Shown here one piece after another: positions 47,781-57,115 of a stretch of 59,635 nt of DNA. The stretch's first letter is position 1, and each line of letters opens with the position of its first letter. The notes beneath the pieces were generated by a model. It was not told where the DNA came from, ran no database searches, and worked only from the letters and a program-made list of their open reading frames with translations. The DNA comes from Nitratireductor sp. (lineage in GTDB: Bacteria > Pseudomonadota > Alphaproteobacteria > Rhizobiales > Rhizobiaceae), in the NCBI GenBank assembly GCA_017854535.1, contig JAFMHL010000024.1, positions 1-59,635 of the forward strand, written 5' to 3'. A program made the position numbers and the translations under genes.

Positions 47781-49313
47781 TTACAATTCCATGACAGTTT
47801 CATACCATTTTTTGTAGTCGCGCAAAATTGGATGGTTCATGCTGCGTTTGATATAGTCTTGCATCCGCGGAAGATGCTTAAGATAGATTGGTTTTTGGTC
47901 GCGCTCATCAAGGCGAACGAAAATACCAAGAATTTTTGTGGCTCTTAGCGAAGCCATGACGGCGTAGTCCTGACGAAAACGAGCTTCATCAAAACCAGAA
48001 GCTTCATTCCTAAGGGCGCAATAATGGTCTACAACCCGGGTTTCCAGTTCTTGCGAAATATCGACCCTTGCGTCCTGGGCAAGGGAAGCCAGATCATAGG
48101 CTGACGGGCCAATAACCGCATCTTGGAAATCAATCACAGCCACTTTTTGATGACCTGCTTCAGCTTCGCGCCAGATGATATTTGGTGAATGAAAATCGCG
48201 CATGGCAATTTTCATTTCGCTGGTGGCCAAGCTATCAATTAGCTTGTTCCAAATTGCTGAAAACCCTTTAATCTCAGTCTGCGTTAGGGATGCTCCCTTA
48301 AATCTTGGCGCATACCATTTTGCCAGCAAATCCACCTCAATCAGCATTGCTCCACGATCATAGTCTGGCACAATGTGCTTACTTCCATCATCAAGCATGA
48401 TTTCTCTTGGGCAATCTTTTAAGTGAAAATCCGCCAGCATTGCCGCTGATGCAAGATAGCGATCAGCTATCGGATGGCGATTGGCATCAATAATGACCTC
48501 GGACCCAAGATCCTCCAGCAGCAAAAACCCTTCACTTAGATTTTGTCCATAAATTGAAGGCACACGAAGTCCAGCATCCGCTAATATTTTACCCACGCCA
48601 ACAAAGGCAGACACATCTTCCGCAAGATGGGCAATCTGGCTATAAGGCTTGCCATCAGCGATAATCGGCCCATCAGGCTGTCTGGGCGCATTCATCAAAA
48701 TGCGTCTTTCATTCCCGTCGCTAACAAATTCGTAGGACCTAGTAGATGCATCTCCTTGTAGCGGGCGTCGCTCAATGTTTGTTTGCCAATTTTGATTGAG
48801 GAAGGTTCTAATTTTTACGCTGCGCTGAAGGGCTTTTATCTGAAGTTCTGAACCGGCAATGATAACCCGTCTTTGATCTTCTCCATTTGGACCTTCAATC
48901 ATGTGAAACTGAAAATCCAAGTCCGGTTTGGAAAGAAATCCCACACCATTTTCTGGCCATTCTATCAAGATAACGGATGTTTCGTCGGATCCGGTTAAGC
49001 CTAACTCGCCAACCTCTGAACCGCTGCTCAATCGATACAGGTCAGCATGAAGAACTTCTTCTAGGTTTGCATGATTTTCAACAACATAGGGTTGAACGAG
49101 TGAAAATGTAGGGCTGGGTACTTCCACATACGGATCGTTCAGCATTTGACGAATGAACGCACGGGCAAGTGTCGATTTTCCTGCTCCTAAGTCACCTCTC
49201 AAATGGATGATGCATCCTTTGGACATCGCCATGGCAAGGTCAATTCCCAATTGAGAGGTCGCATCTTCATCAATCAGATCAATAGTGATTTGTTCCAAGG
49301 GATTATTGGCCAT
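47781..49313 (-). CDS. TsaE-AmgK fusion: tRNA t6A ATPase joined to a sugar kinase
   Basis: The 510-residue protein joins two domains. Residues 1-165 are TsaE, the ATPase of threonylcarbamoyladenosine (t6A) tRNA modification, with Walker A RGDLGAGKST (39-48), HADLYRL and LIEWPEN. Residues about 170-510 are a phosphotransferase fold with LQGDAS, MRDFHSPN (371-378) and IDFQDA (394-399). The kinase motifs resemble AmgK, which phosphorylates MurNAc and GlcNAc at C1. The next gene is MurU-like, completing the recycling pair. The fusion is known in Rhizobiales; substrate assignment is inferred. Confidence 0.85.
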   Translation of the reverse strand: MANNPLEQITIDLIDEDATSQLGIDLAMAMSKGCIIHLRGDLGAGKSTLARAFIRQMLNDPYVEVPSPTFSLVQPYVVENHANLEEVLHADLYRLSSGSEVGELGLTGSDETSVILIEWPENGVGFLSKPDLDFQFHMIEGPNGEDQRRVIIAGSELQIKALQRSVKIRTFLNQNWQTNIERRPLQGDASTRSYEFVSDGNERRILMNAPRQPDGPIIADGKPYSQIAHLAEDVSAFVGVGKILADAGLRVPSIYGQNLSEGFLLLEDLGSEVIIDANRHPIADRYLASAAMLADFHLKDCPREIMLDDGSKHIVPDYDRGAMLIEVDLLAKWYAPRFKGASLTQTEIKGFSAIWNKLIDSLATSEMKIAMRDFHSPNIIWREAEAGHQKVAVIDFQDAVIGPSAYDLASLAQDARVDISQELETRVVDHYCALRNEASGFDEARFRQDYAVMASLRATKILGIFVRLDERDQKPIYLKHLPRMQDYIKRSMNHPILRDYKKWYETVMEL

Positions 49314-49321
49314 ATGCAGGT

Positions 49322-51829
49322 CTACTGAGCCGCCTGCAAAGCTGCCTGCGGTTCAACAGGTAAACGACAAACAAAGCGCGCTCCCTTCGTGTCTGCATCT
49401 TCAACATGAACACTACCGCCATGCAATTCGGTAAAGCTTTTGACGATTGAAAGACCAAGGCCAGCACCCCGTTTTCGCTCCGCACCTTGCACAGTTTCAA
49501 ATCGTTGGAAAATAGTAGAACGACTATCGGCGGGAATTCCTGGACCTTGATCAGAAATGCTGACCTCGATCATCTCTGCATCACGGCGTGCTTGTATTTC
49601 TATGGTTCCACCATCAGGAGAAACATTAACCGCATTGGACATCAGTTTAAATAGAATTTGCTGAATGCGGTCACCATCGCCGATCAGCATTTTTGCATCA
49701 CTGTTAATGTTGATTTTGGTTTTAATTTGGAAACGATCAAGTTGCTGGCTTAGATCGCTGATGGTTGTGTGAACAATCTGGTCAAGATCAACCGTCTTCA
49801 TATCAAGCTGCATAGCGCCGGCATCAACCGTTGCCAAATCCAGAATGTCATCAATTAGTGCCTTCAAAACATCTGAAGACCGCGAAATATAATCAAGATA
49901 TTCGCTTTGCTTCTCATTGAGCTGTCCAGGGCTATTGCTCGCCAAGATCTCGGCAAAGCCTGAAATGCTGGTAAGAGGCGCCCGAAGCTCATAACTCACA
50001 TGCTGGATGAAACGGGTTTTCAAAGCGTCGGACTCTTCTAGCGCTTCGTTTCGCTCTTGCAATGCGCGCTCTATGTTCACCGCTGCTGTCATATCAGCCA
50101 AAGTCAGCATAGACTGGCCTTCTGGCAAATAGACCAAATGATAGTCAAAAATGGTGCCTGATTTGAGTTCCAATCTTCCCGTCAGATCAATTTTCTCGTC
50201 ATCAACACCGGTTATTCCTAGGCAAACAGTTTCCCAAGTGTCGCTATTTTTCAGGGATTTACCAATCTGTTTGGAAATATTTTTGATATGTTGGCCTTCC
50301 ACATCTTGAGGAAGCTCAAAGCCCCATAGGTTCAAGAATGCGGGATTGGTCAATCGAACTTTGCCATTGGATCCAAAAACGGCAACAGCTTCGTTGAGGT
50401 GGTCAAGGGTTTCTCCCTGAACGCGGACAAGTGAATTATTTTTGGTTTTTAGAGCCAGCTCTTCTGTGACATTTTCAAATACCCAACTAGCTCCGCCCTG
50501 ATTTTGCGGATTAACGATCACCCGCAATGTTCGCCCATCGGGAAGGTGCCATTGTTCAGTATGGGTCTCTGTAGAATGGTAAATCTCCAGCTGTTTGGAT
50601 TTCCAACGTTTCCAGTCCGTTTGTTCGGGGAGTTTGTTCAAGTCCCGCAACGTGTCGAGCATATGAGAATTGCTGGGTTGGCCCTCAAGGTCATGCTGTG
50701 CAAGACCCCATAATTGCTGGAAACTGGAATTATGGAATTGAAGTTTTTGATTGGCATCGAAAATGGCAATTGCAGTTCCAAGATGATCGAAAGTCTGCTC
50801 ATGGCTGGCAATTGCGTGTTTCAGTGTATTTCGAATTTCTTCAACATCGCTGCGATCGATCGCAATACCACAATTTCCATCTTCTGTAGCGACGCTCAAG
50901 ATTTCCATGGGGCGTCTATCGCCAGCCACAACAACGGGAAGGCGTTGATGCAGTTGGTTCTCTGCTTGCAATGCCTTGGAAATAATCTCGCGCTCTGCGC
51001 TGTCAAATAAAGCCCTATTATCTGAAATCGCACTATCTGTATCGCTCGCTTCAACCGCGTTGACATAAGCAGAGTTTACATAGGCAAGTTTATCATCATT
51101 GCCTTTGATCCAAACAGGGGAAGGCAATGCTTCAAAGAGTTTCTCAAGCAACGCAAATCGTTTGAACAAACTGGTATGGGCCATACTCACTTTGGCAAGT
51201 TCTTGCCGCGCCCCATCAAGCAGGATGAAACGAACAAAAGCATGTCCGCCAGAGACACGTCCTTGCGTTTCGATGCAGCGGCCTGACAGCGAATTGATAT
51301 TGATATTAAATTGTCGTGCTTCTGATCTCAATTCGGTGATAGCTTTTTCAAGCGCCATGGCAGAATTAGCTTCGAGCCATTTTCCAAACGCCAAAAAACT
51401 TGTGGCCTTTTCAGGTGCGCCGCTTTCGCTGGCCAAAACACCTAGCACACGCGCTTCTTGGTCGCGATTGTCCCAAACAACAATGCTTTGATCGTCCACT
51501 TCCACCAAAGCAGCCAATTTATCACGATCAGCGCGCATCGCTGAATAACTTTGTCTTAGCTTGTTGTTTTCTTCTCCGATCTTCGCCCTTTCGCGAATGA
51601 GCCAGAAAGCTGACAACATGGCAAAGCTTACTGCACCACCAAAAATTGCGAGTAAAAGAACGGATGTGCGATCAACGGAATCCAAATTCTCAAAAGCTGT
51701 AAAAAACCCTGCTTGCGCTGGACTTGCAGCCAGATATATCGGGCAAATAGCGGTTGAGGCCTTCGCAAGCGAGCGGCCACGGCTTAGGATATTTTTCAAA
51801 ACGTGTGAATCAGGTTTATTCAATTGCAT
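49322..51829 (-). CDS. divL: DivL-type sensor kinase with Tyr in place of the phospho-acceptor His
   Basis: The 835-residue protein has one membrane segment near its N-terminus, a long PAS-like sensor region, a HisKA-like dimerisation helix and a HATPase domain (GRKPGAGLGLSIV-like segment near the C-terminus). The H-box reads HVSYELRAPLTSISGF, with Tyr at the position of the catalytic His (Tyr613 from this start). This is the hallmark of DivL, which in Caulobacter modulates CckA and hence CtrA rather than acting as an ordinary histidine kinase. The frame begins 16 codons earlier with TTG; the ATG at 51829 has GGGG seven bases upstream, so I chose it. It lies eight bases before the TsaE-AmgK gene. 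Confidence 0.85.
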   Translation of the reverse strand: MQLNKPDSHVLKNILSRGRSLAKASTAICPIYLAASPAQAGFFTAFENLDSVDRTSVLLLAIFGGAVSFAMLSAFWLIRERAKIGEENNKLRQSYSAMRADRDKLAALVEVDDQSIVVWDNRDQEARVLGVLASESGAPEKATSFLAFGKWLEANSAMALEKAITELRSEARQFNININSLSGRCIETQGRVSGGHAFVRFILLDGARQELAKVSMAHTSLFKRFALLEKLFEALPSPVWIKGNDDKLAYVNSAYVNAVEASDTDSAISDNRALFDSAEREIISKALQAENQLHQRLPVVVAGDRRPMEILSVATEDGNCGIAIDRSDVEEIRNTLKHAIASHEQTFDHLGTAIAIFDANQKLQFHNSSFQQLWGLAQHDLEGQPSNSHMLDTLRDLNKLPEQTDWKRWKSKQLEIYHSTETHTEQWHLPDGRTLRVIVNPQNQGGASWVFENVTEELALKTKNNSLVRVQGETLDHLNEAVAVFGSNGKVRLTNPAFLNLWGFELPQDVEGQHIKNISKQIGKSLKNSDTWETVCLGITGVDDEKIDLTGRLELKSGTIFDYHLVYLPEGQSMLTLADMTAAVNIERALQERNEALEESDALKTRFIQHVSYELRAPLTSISGFAEILASNSPGQLNEKQSEYLDYISRSSDVLKALIDDILDLATVDAGAMQLDMKTVDLDQIVHTTISDLSQQLDRFQIKTKININSDAKMLIGDGDRIQQILFKLMSNAVNVSPDGGTIEIQARRDAEMIEVSISDQGPGIPADSRSTIFQRFETVQGAERKRGAGLGLSIVKSFTELHGGSVHVEDADTKGARFVCRLPVEPQAALQAAQ

Positions 51830-52115
51830 CGCAATGCCCCATCGCGTTTTAGCAAGGGCATGCCATTTATTAGACAAGCGCCTGCATTAACGCCCGCATT
51901 CATTGAAAATGGGGCATAGTAAGAATCACTATTCTGTTGACCAGCCTCAAGGGCAAGTCTGTGTTTTTGGGTTTCCCCTGGCATGTCTGGGTCCTCTGCC
52001 GATTGTTCCCAAGACCGCCCTGCCGCATTTGTTCCAGCGATTTTTTCGCCGGTTATCATTATGATTCGCTTTACCTTACATCATTTCGAGAATCAGGCAG
52101 AACAAAAAATCGCAC
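51830..52115. other. Gene-free region upstream of divL
   Basis: Between the divL start and the ahcY terminator (52116) I see no supported gene. A small reading frame on the minus strand overlaps the divL start but has no recognisable features. The region should hold the divL promoter, but I cannot place it. Confidence 0.4.
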
Positions 52116-52151
52116 AAAAAAAGGACTATCTGAATTGTCAATCAGATAGCC
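52116..52151 (-). terminator. Intrinsic terminator after ahcY
   Basis: CTATCTGA (52126-52133) and TCAGATAG (52142-52149) form a perfect eight-base stem with an eight-base loop. On the minus strand it is followed by seven Ts. Confidence 0.9.
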
Positions 52152-52180
52152 CCAATATGTTGTGGGTATGTGAAGAAAAA

Positions 52181-53575
52181 TTAATACCTGTAGTGTTCTG
52201 GCTTATAAGGGCCCTCTTGGGTAACACCGATATAATCTGCTTGTTCCTTGGAAAGTTGGGTCAGTTTCACCCCAATTTTCTCCAAATGCAGTCTGGCAAC
52301 CTTTTCATCAAGATGTTTAGGCAGGATATAAACTTCGTTTTTATATTCATCTCCCTTGGTCCAAAGTTCGATTTGGGCCAACACCTGGTTGGTAAAGGAC
52401 GCTGACATCACAAAACTAGGGTGGCCTGTCGCGTTACCAAGATTGAGCAAACGACCCTGAGACAACAGGATCATCCGATTGCCTGACGGCATTTCATACA
52501 TATCCACCTGATCTTTGATATTTGTCACTTTATGATTGCGAAGGCCTGCAACCTGAATTTCATTATCAAAGTGACCAATATTACCAACAATCGCCATATC
52601 CTTCATGGCATGCATGTGTTCCATGCGAATGATGTCTTTGTTGCCAGTGGTTGTGATGAAAATATCTGCAGTTGCAACCGTATCTTCCAATGTTGTGACT
52701 TCATATCCATCCATTGCTGCTTGAAGCGCGCAGATAGGATCGATCTCAGTTACTTTCACGCGAGCACCTGCTCCGCGAAGGGAGGCGGCTGAACCTTTAC
52801 CCACATCGCCATAGCCACATACAACAGCGGTTTTGCCGGCCATCATGGTGTCTGTCGCGCGGCGAATACCGTCAACCAGTGATTCTTTACAACCATATTT
52901 ATTGTCGAATTTCGATTTGGTAACTGAATCATTCACATTGATTGCGGGGAAGGGAAGCTGAGCTTTTTTGTGCAACTCATAAAGACGGTGTACGCCAGTG
53001 GTGGTTTCTTCAGAAACGCCTTTGATGGCATCACGGGTTTTTGTGAACCAGCCTGGGCTTGCCTTCATACGTTTTTTGATTTGCTCAAAAATCGCTTCTT
53101 CTTCTTCTGAATGCGCTGTTTTCAACAGGTCGGTTTCGCCCGCCTCAACCCGAGCACCCAAAAGTACATAAAGCGTTGCATCGCCGCCATCGTCAAGGAT
53201 GAGGTTAGCGCCTTCAGGGAACAAGAAAGATTTATCGAGATAATCCCAATGTTCAACCAAGCTCTGCCCTTTGATGGCAAATACTGGAACACCTGATGCT
53301 GCGATGGCAGCAGCAGCATGATCCTGTGTTGAATAGATATTACAAGATGCCCAGCGCACATCCGCGCCAAGTGCTGTCAATGTTTCAATGAGCACCGCGG
53401 TTTGAATGGTCATATGCAATGAACCGACGATGCGCGAACCTTTCAAAGGCTTGCTGGCGCCGAACTCTTCGCGCAAAGACATAAGTCCTGGCATTTCAGT
53501 TTCAGCAATATCGAGTTCTTTGCGGCCATATTCAGCCAGCGCAATGTCTTTAACAATATAGTCGTTGTCAGCCAT
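52181..53575 (-). CDS. ahcY: S-adenosylhomocysteine hydrolase AhcY
   Basis: AhcY splits S-adenosylhomocysteine into homocysteine and adenosine, keeping methylation reactions going. The 464-residue protein has [12 protein letters not shown], the NAD-binding [18 protein letters not shown] and the C-terminal PEHYRY. The frame opens 34 codons upstream, but GGAAAACACC-ATG at 53575 and [13 protein letters not shown] match the family. Genes for PTS proteins precede it, as in other rhizobia. A palindrome at 53779 may control it. Confidence 0.97.
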   Translation of the reverse strand: MADNDYIVKDIALAEYGRKELDIAETEMPGLMSLREEFGASKPLKGSRIVGSLHMTIQTAVLIETLTALGADVRWASCNIYSTQDHAAAAIAASGVPVFAIKGQSLVEHWDYLDKSFLFPEGANLILDDGGDATLYVLLGARVEAGETDLLKTAHSEEEEAIFEQIKKRMKASPGWFTKTRDAIKGVSEETTTGVHRLYELHKKAQLPFPAINVNDSVTKSKFDNKYGCKESLVDGIRRATDTMMAGKTAVVCGYGDVGKGSAASLRGAGARVKVTEIDPICALQAAMDGYEVTTLEDTVATADIFITTTGNKDIIRMEHMHAMKDMAIVGNIGHFDNEIQVAGLRNHKVTNIKDQVDMYEMPSGNRMILLSQGRLLNLGNATGHPSFVMSASFTNQVLAQIELWTKGDEYKNEVYILPKHLDEKVARLHLEKIGVKLTQLSKEQADYIGVTQEGPYKPEHYRY

Positions 53576-53778
53576 GGTGTTTTCCGTTGTTGGGCGCATT
53601 CCGCTTTTGTCTCTAGTGAAACGGGAGTGCTGCTTGTTTTTTTGGTTAAGCCCAGTCGCAGTAATTTGCCACAGCAATCACGTGAATTGGGTAAGACTCA
53701 AATCTGCATCCACCAATATCGGTGGTTTTCGGATCGTATGATGGTTGCCATAGCAGCCAAATATCTAAAAATCAACAT

Positions 53779-53800
53779 CATATAAAGAAATCGTTATGTC
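53779..53800. promoter_or_regulatory. Imperfect palindrome upstream of ahcY
   Basis: The sequence CATATAAAGAAATCGTTATGTC is close to an inverted repeat of the CATATAAAGA/TCTTTATATG type. It lies about 200 bp before the ahcY start, between ptsH and ahcY. I suspect an operator for an ArsR-type regulator of methyl-cycle genes, but no match can be confirmed here. A smaller hairpin CCACC/GGTGG lies at about 53721-53736. I recognise no SAH or SAM riboswitch in 53576-53845. Confidence 0.3.
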
Positions 53801-53845
53801 TTGATAGATCGGGTATGTGTGCAACGAATTTAGATGGGGCAGAGT

Positions 53846-54121
53846 TCAATCCTCTTCCCCAAACCGATCCTCAATTAGATTTTGAATAGCCGCTAAAGCT
53901 TCTTCACTCTGTGGCCCTTTGGCACTCACATGAATGGAACATCCAGGACTTGCAGCTAGCATCATGAGGCCCATGATAGAAGTGCCGCCAACAACATGCC
54001 CATCCTTTGAAACTCTGATTTCAGCATCAAAAGCTTCGACACATTTCACAAATTTTGCCGAAGCGCGGGCATGCAGGCCGCGTTTGTTGATAATCTTGAT
54101 AACGCGCTCGGTGTCATCCAT
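53846..54121 (-). CDS. ptsH: Phosphocarrier protein HPr (PtsH)
   Basis: HPr accepts phosphate from enzyme I on a histidine and passes it on to EIIA. The 91-residue protein has His17 in KRGLHARA and the regulatory serine region GTSIMGLMMLAA with Ser48, the site for HprK. The sugar-transporting PTS permeases are absent from the window, so this is likely the regulatory (nitrogen-type) system of rhizobia. It follows the EIIA gene by 12 bp and precedes ahcY. Confidence 0.94.
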   Translation of the reverse strand: MDDTERVIKIINKRGLHARASAKFVKCVEAFDAEIRVSKDGHVVGGTSIMGLMMLAASPGCSIHVSAKGPQSEEALAAIQNLIEDRFGEED

Positions 54122-54133
54122 AAGAAAAAGGCC

Positions 54134-54535
54134 TCAGTTACCGTTCAAAAGCGCGCTGGCAACATTGATATATTTCCGGCCAGACTCTTGAGCAGATTTA
54201 ATCGCCGTTTCCATATCATTGCTGTCGCGAATACTCGCAAGTTTGATCAACATTGGCAGATTCACCCCCGCAATAACCTCAACCACACCCGCTTGCATGA
54301 CAGAGATTGCAAGATTCGATGGGGTTCCCCCAAACATGTCTGTAAGAATAATAACCCCATTGCCGGCATTCACATTGGCAACAGCATCCAGAATATCCTG
54401 ACGGCGTTTTTCCACATCGTCATCTGGACCAATTGCAATGGTTTCCATCAGCTCCTGCGGGCCAACCACATGTTCTACAGCAAGCTGAAATTCATGGGCC
54501 AATTGGCCATGGGTTACCAAGACGATGCCGATCAT
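54134..54535 (-). CDS. PTS EIIA component, mannose-family type (PtsM/ManX)
   Basis: The 133-residue protein is the EIIA-Man fold with the phospho-acceptor His9 in VTHGQLAHEF, the DMFGGTPSNLA segment and a GVNLPMLIKLA turn. Rhizobia use this stand-alone EIIA as a regulatory relay with HPr, rather than for sugar uptake. The frame begins ten codons earlier; I chose the Met that gives the family start MIGIVLVTHG. It lies between hprK and ptsH. Confidence 0.9.
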   Translation of the reverse strand: MIGIVLVTHGQLAHEFQLAVEHVVGPQELMETIAIGPDDDVEKRRQDILDAVANVNAGNGVIILTDMFGGTPSNLAISVMQAGVVEVIAGVNLPMLIKLASIRDSNDMETAIKSAQESGRKYINVASALLNGN

Positions 54536-54625
54536 TTCAATTTTGCTTTCTATACTTTGAACCATACATGTTGTTGTTTCGCCTTTATGCCCTTGGTTTT
54601 GCCTGTCTTACAATCAAAAAATGTC

Positions 54626-55093
54626 TCAATGAAAAAGCGAAGTCAGTTTTGCGAGAACTATTCTTACGGCTTGCTGCTCATGGCGCTCGGGAACCGAAAT
54701 GCAGGGCACATTGATATCCAGCAGATTTGAGTGCATGGGATCAGGCAATCGCTCGAGCGCTTCATCAGGCTCTAGGTAGACCAAAAGATCAACCTGTGAA
54801 TTAGTTATATTCGGAACATCGAGAATTCCAAATCCAAAAATTTCAACTTTTCCCGCAATTGCAATAGGCGCGCTTCCTATGAGTTTGCCGTTTTCAGCAG
54901 TTAGGATCACTTGATCATCACTCACAAAATTGACAGATTGGTTCTTTTGTTGCGCCGCCTCCAAGAGACTTAGCATCAGGGAGGTTTTCCCCGCTCCAGA
55001 GCGCCCGCTAATCAACACGCCGCGCCCTTCCAATTGTATCAGGCAAGCATGATAATTTTGTCCATTCTTAATGGGTTCAAGCGTTTCGATCAT
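54626..55093 (-). CDS. hprK: HPr kinase/phosphorylase, short alphaproteobacterial form (HprK)
   Basis: HprK phosphorylates HPr at its regulatory serine and removes that phosphate. The 155-residue protein holds only the catalytic C-terminal domain: Walker A GRSGAGKTS (30-38) and the SDDQV acidic motif are present. The N-terminal domain of the Gram-positive enzyme is absent, as in other alphaproteobacteria. The frame is open 37 codons upstream, but the ATG at 55093 matches the short family. It overlaps the chvG end by 17 bases, tying it to the two-component genes. Confidence 0.9.
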   Translation of the reverse strand: MIETLEPIKNGQNYHACLIQLEGRGVLISGRSGAGKTSLMLSLLEAAQQKNQSVNFVSDDQVILTAENGKLIGSAPIAIAGKVEIFGFGILDVPNITNSQVDLLVYLEPDEALERLPDPMHSNLLDINVPCISVPERHEQQAVRIVLAKLTSLFH

Positions 55094-57020
55094 GGCTTCT
55101 GGAAATTGATTGCTTCTTGCTGGTATTTTCTGAAGTCGGTCGATGGGATGGCAATCGTATAAGGAATACGGCACCGCTCTCGCGACCGGTTTTTTTACGA
55201 ACACTTATTTCACCGCCATGGGCGTCAATAATTTGCCGAGAAATAGAAAGCCCCAAACCAGAGTTTTGACCAAATCCTTGGGATTCTGGCCGATCTGTAT
55301 AGAACCGCTCAAAAACACGATCAACTTTTTCTGCTGATATCCCTGGGCCGTTGTCGGAAATTACAATCTCGATCAGATCTTCCTGCTTTGAAAGGGAAAC
55401 CTGAATGGCACCATTGTCCGGTGAAACAAATGATTTCGCATTATCAATTAGATTGATGATGACCTGAGCAAGGCGGTCCTCATGGCCCATCAAAAGATAG
55501 GTTCCGTCAGCGGGTTTTTTGATTTCCAAATCAATTTTGATATCTGGTTTTCCAGCTCGCGATTCACGCGCCATAGAAATAATATTTTCTACAATCTGGG
55601 CAATATCAACCAATCCTGATTTTTCTCTGGCCAATTCAGCATCAAGGCGTGATGCATCAGAAATATCGGTAATGAGCCTGTCTAGCCGTCTTACATCGTG
55701 TTGAATAACTTCATGTAAGCGGCGTTTTGAATCTTCTGACTTGGCCAAAGGAAGCGTTTCAACAGCGCTTCTGAGGGATGTTAGAGGGTTTTTCAGCTCA
55801 TGACTGACATCTGCGGCAAATTTTTCAATTGCTTCAATGCGCAGATAAAGCGCATTTGTCATCGCCCGAATAGATGTTGAAAGTGTCCCAATCTCATCAT
55901 GACGATTTGAAAAATCTGGTATTTCCTCCCGTGACTCAACGCCTTTTCTAACACGGTTTGCAGCGTCCGATAGGCGTCTAAGGGGCGTCGCTATCGTGCT
56001 GGCCATCAATACGGAAAGAACAATCAGAACGATCGCAGCCACAAGAAATATTCGCAAAATTGCTAACCGTTCCTGAGTAACAATCTTGTCGATTTCATTG
56101 CCTTCACTGGAAAGCAACAACACGCCGGAAACAATGCGCAACCGTTGGATCGGTACGGCAACAGAAATAACCTGCTCTCCTTTCTTTGTCATCCGAACAA
56201 TGGTTGAAGGAGAACCAGTTAAAGCTGAAACTACTTCAGGATAGTGAATACCTGAGTTCGGATGCTCCTCATAAGTCGGCAAATCGCGTCTTTGTAAAAC
56301 CCGGTTGAGAAAATTACCCAAGGCTGAACTCGACCACCAGCGTGTCTCGCTTTTGGTGTCAGGCAAATCGAACCGAAGCACCTGTCCGCCCGCATATAAA
56401 AATTTCGAATCCAGAATAAGAACGCCGTCCTGATCATAAATACGTGCGCGGGTTCTGTTGGGTTGTACCAGACTGCGAACCAAAGGTGCAACAATCTCCG
56501 GATCAATTGGGGACGATAGATCGTCCAGTGAAGAAATAGAAGGTGTAGAGCTCTCGCCTGCTTGCAGTTCCAGCAGTTTGTCGGGGTCAACGGTAATTGA
56601 ATTGATTTCTATGGTTGCCGAAGCAGAAATCGCACCTGCTATAATTTTGCCCTGGGCCACCAGGCTATCTTTATAGGCTTCCACAAGCCCTTCGCGAAAC
56701 TGGTTCAGATATAATATGCCAGACAAAAGCACCGCAAGAGCGGAAAGATTTAGAAAGATTATGCGCCTTGTAAGAGACGAAAACATTAACTGGCTCATGC
56801 GCCTGCCAGCAGTCTTCAATCGGGAAGGCTTGGTAATCTCAGTTGAAGACGCTGCAAAAGGTTTCTCATCTGCAGGGTTCTGAGAAAGATTTTCTGATGG
56901 GTTATCGCTGCCCAATGGATCTTTCTGGGGCAGCTCTTTTTTCAACCGTGGGGCATCGCTTGCAGAATCAAAATCAGGGCTTTCGCCAAGATCATTTTTT
57001 CTGGTTTGGTCAAGCTCCAT
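55077..57020 (-). CDS. chvG: Sensor histidine kinase ChvG (ExoS/BvrS family)
   Basis: ChvG is the membrane sensor that, in Agrobacterium, Sinorhizobium and Brucella (BvrS), controls envelope, succinoglycan or virulence genes in response to acid and host conditions. The 647-residue protein has a hydrophilic, Ser/Asp/Pro-rich N-terminal cytosolic arm (1-80), membrane segments at about 87-106 and 322-341 flanking a periplasmic sensor, a HAMP region (342-395), His407 in VSHELKNPLTS, and a HATPase with DNGPGIS and GLGLSIS. It lies 95 bp downstream of chvI. Confidence 0.94.
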   Translation of the reverse strand: MELDQTRKNDLGESPDFDSASDAPRLKKELPQKDPLGSDNPSENLSQNPADEKPFAASSTEITKPSRLKTAGRRMSQLMFSSLTRRIIFLNLSALAVLLSGILYLNQFREGLVEAYKDSLVAQGKIIAGAISASATIEINSITVDPDKLLELQAGESSTPSISSLDDLSSPIDPEIVAPLVRSLVQPNRTRARIYDQDGVLILDSKFLYAGGQVLRFDLPDTKSETRWWSSSALGNFLNRVLQRRDLPTYEEHPNSGIHYPEVVSALTGSPSTIVRMTKKGEQVISVAVPIQRLRIVSGVLLLSSEGNEIDKIVTQERLAILRIFLVAAIVLIVLSVLMASTIATPLRRLSDAANRVRKGVESREEIPDFSNRHDEIGTLSTSIRAMTNALYLRIEAIEKFAADVSHELKNPLTSLRSAVETLPLAKSEDSKRRLHEVIQHDVRRLDRLITDISDASRLDAELAREKSGLVDIAQIVENIISMARESRAGKPDIKIDLEIKKPADGTYLLMGHEDRLAQVIINLIDNAKSFVSPDNGAIQVSLSKQEDLIEIVISDNGPGISAEKVDRVFERFYTDRPESQGFGQNSGLGLSISRQIIDAHGGEISVRKKTGRESGAVFLIRLPSHRPTSENTSKKQSISRSHDRNA

Positions 57021-57115
57021 TGGGTGTCCATAGTCTGCGAAAAAACTGCCTCAAGTAAATCTTTCGATGGTATCAAACGACCAACACAAATTTACCTGAC
57101 AATAGACGGGATCGA

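Noticed and set aside
51820-52059. Small minus-strand reading frame upstream of divL
   Set aside because: No recognisable family, no clear ribosome-binding site, and it overlaps the divL start region.
53576-53845. SAH or SAM riboswitch before ahcY
   Set aside because: No recognisable riboswitch core; only a weak palindrome and a short hairpin are visible.
54071-54730. Plus-strand frame opposite hprK and the EIIA gene
   Set aside because: It is a long antisense shadow of well-supported genes with no family signature.
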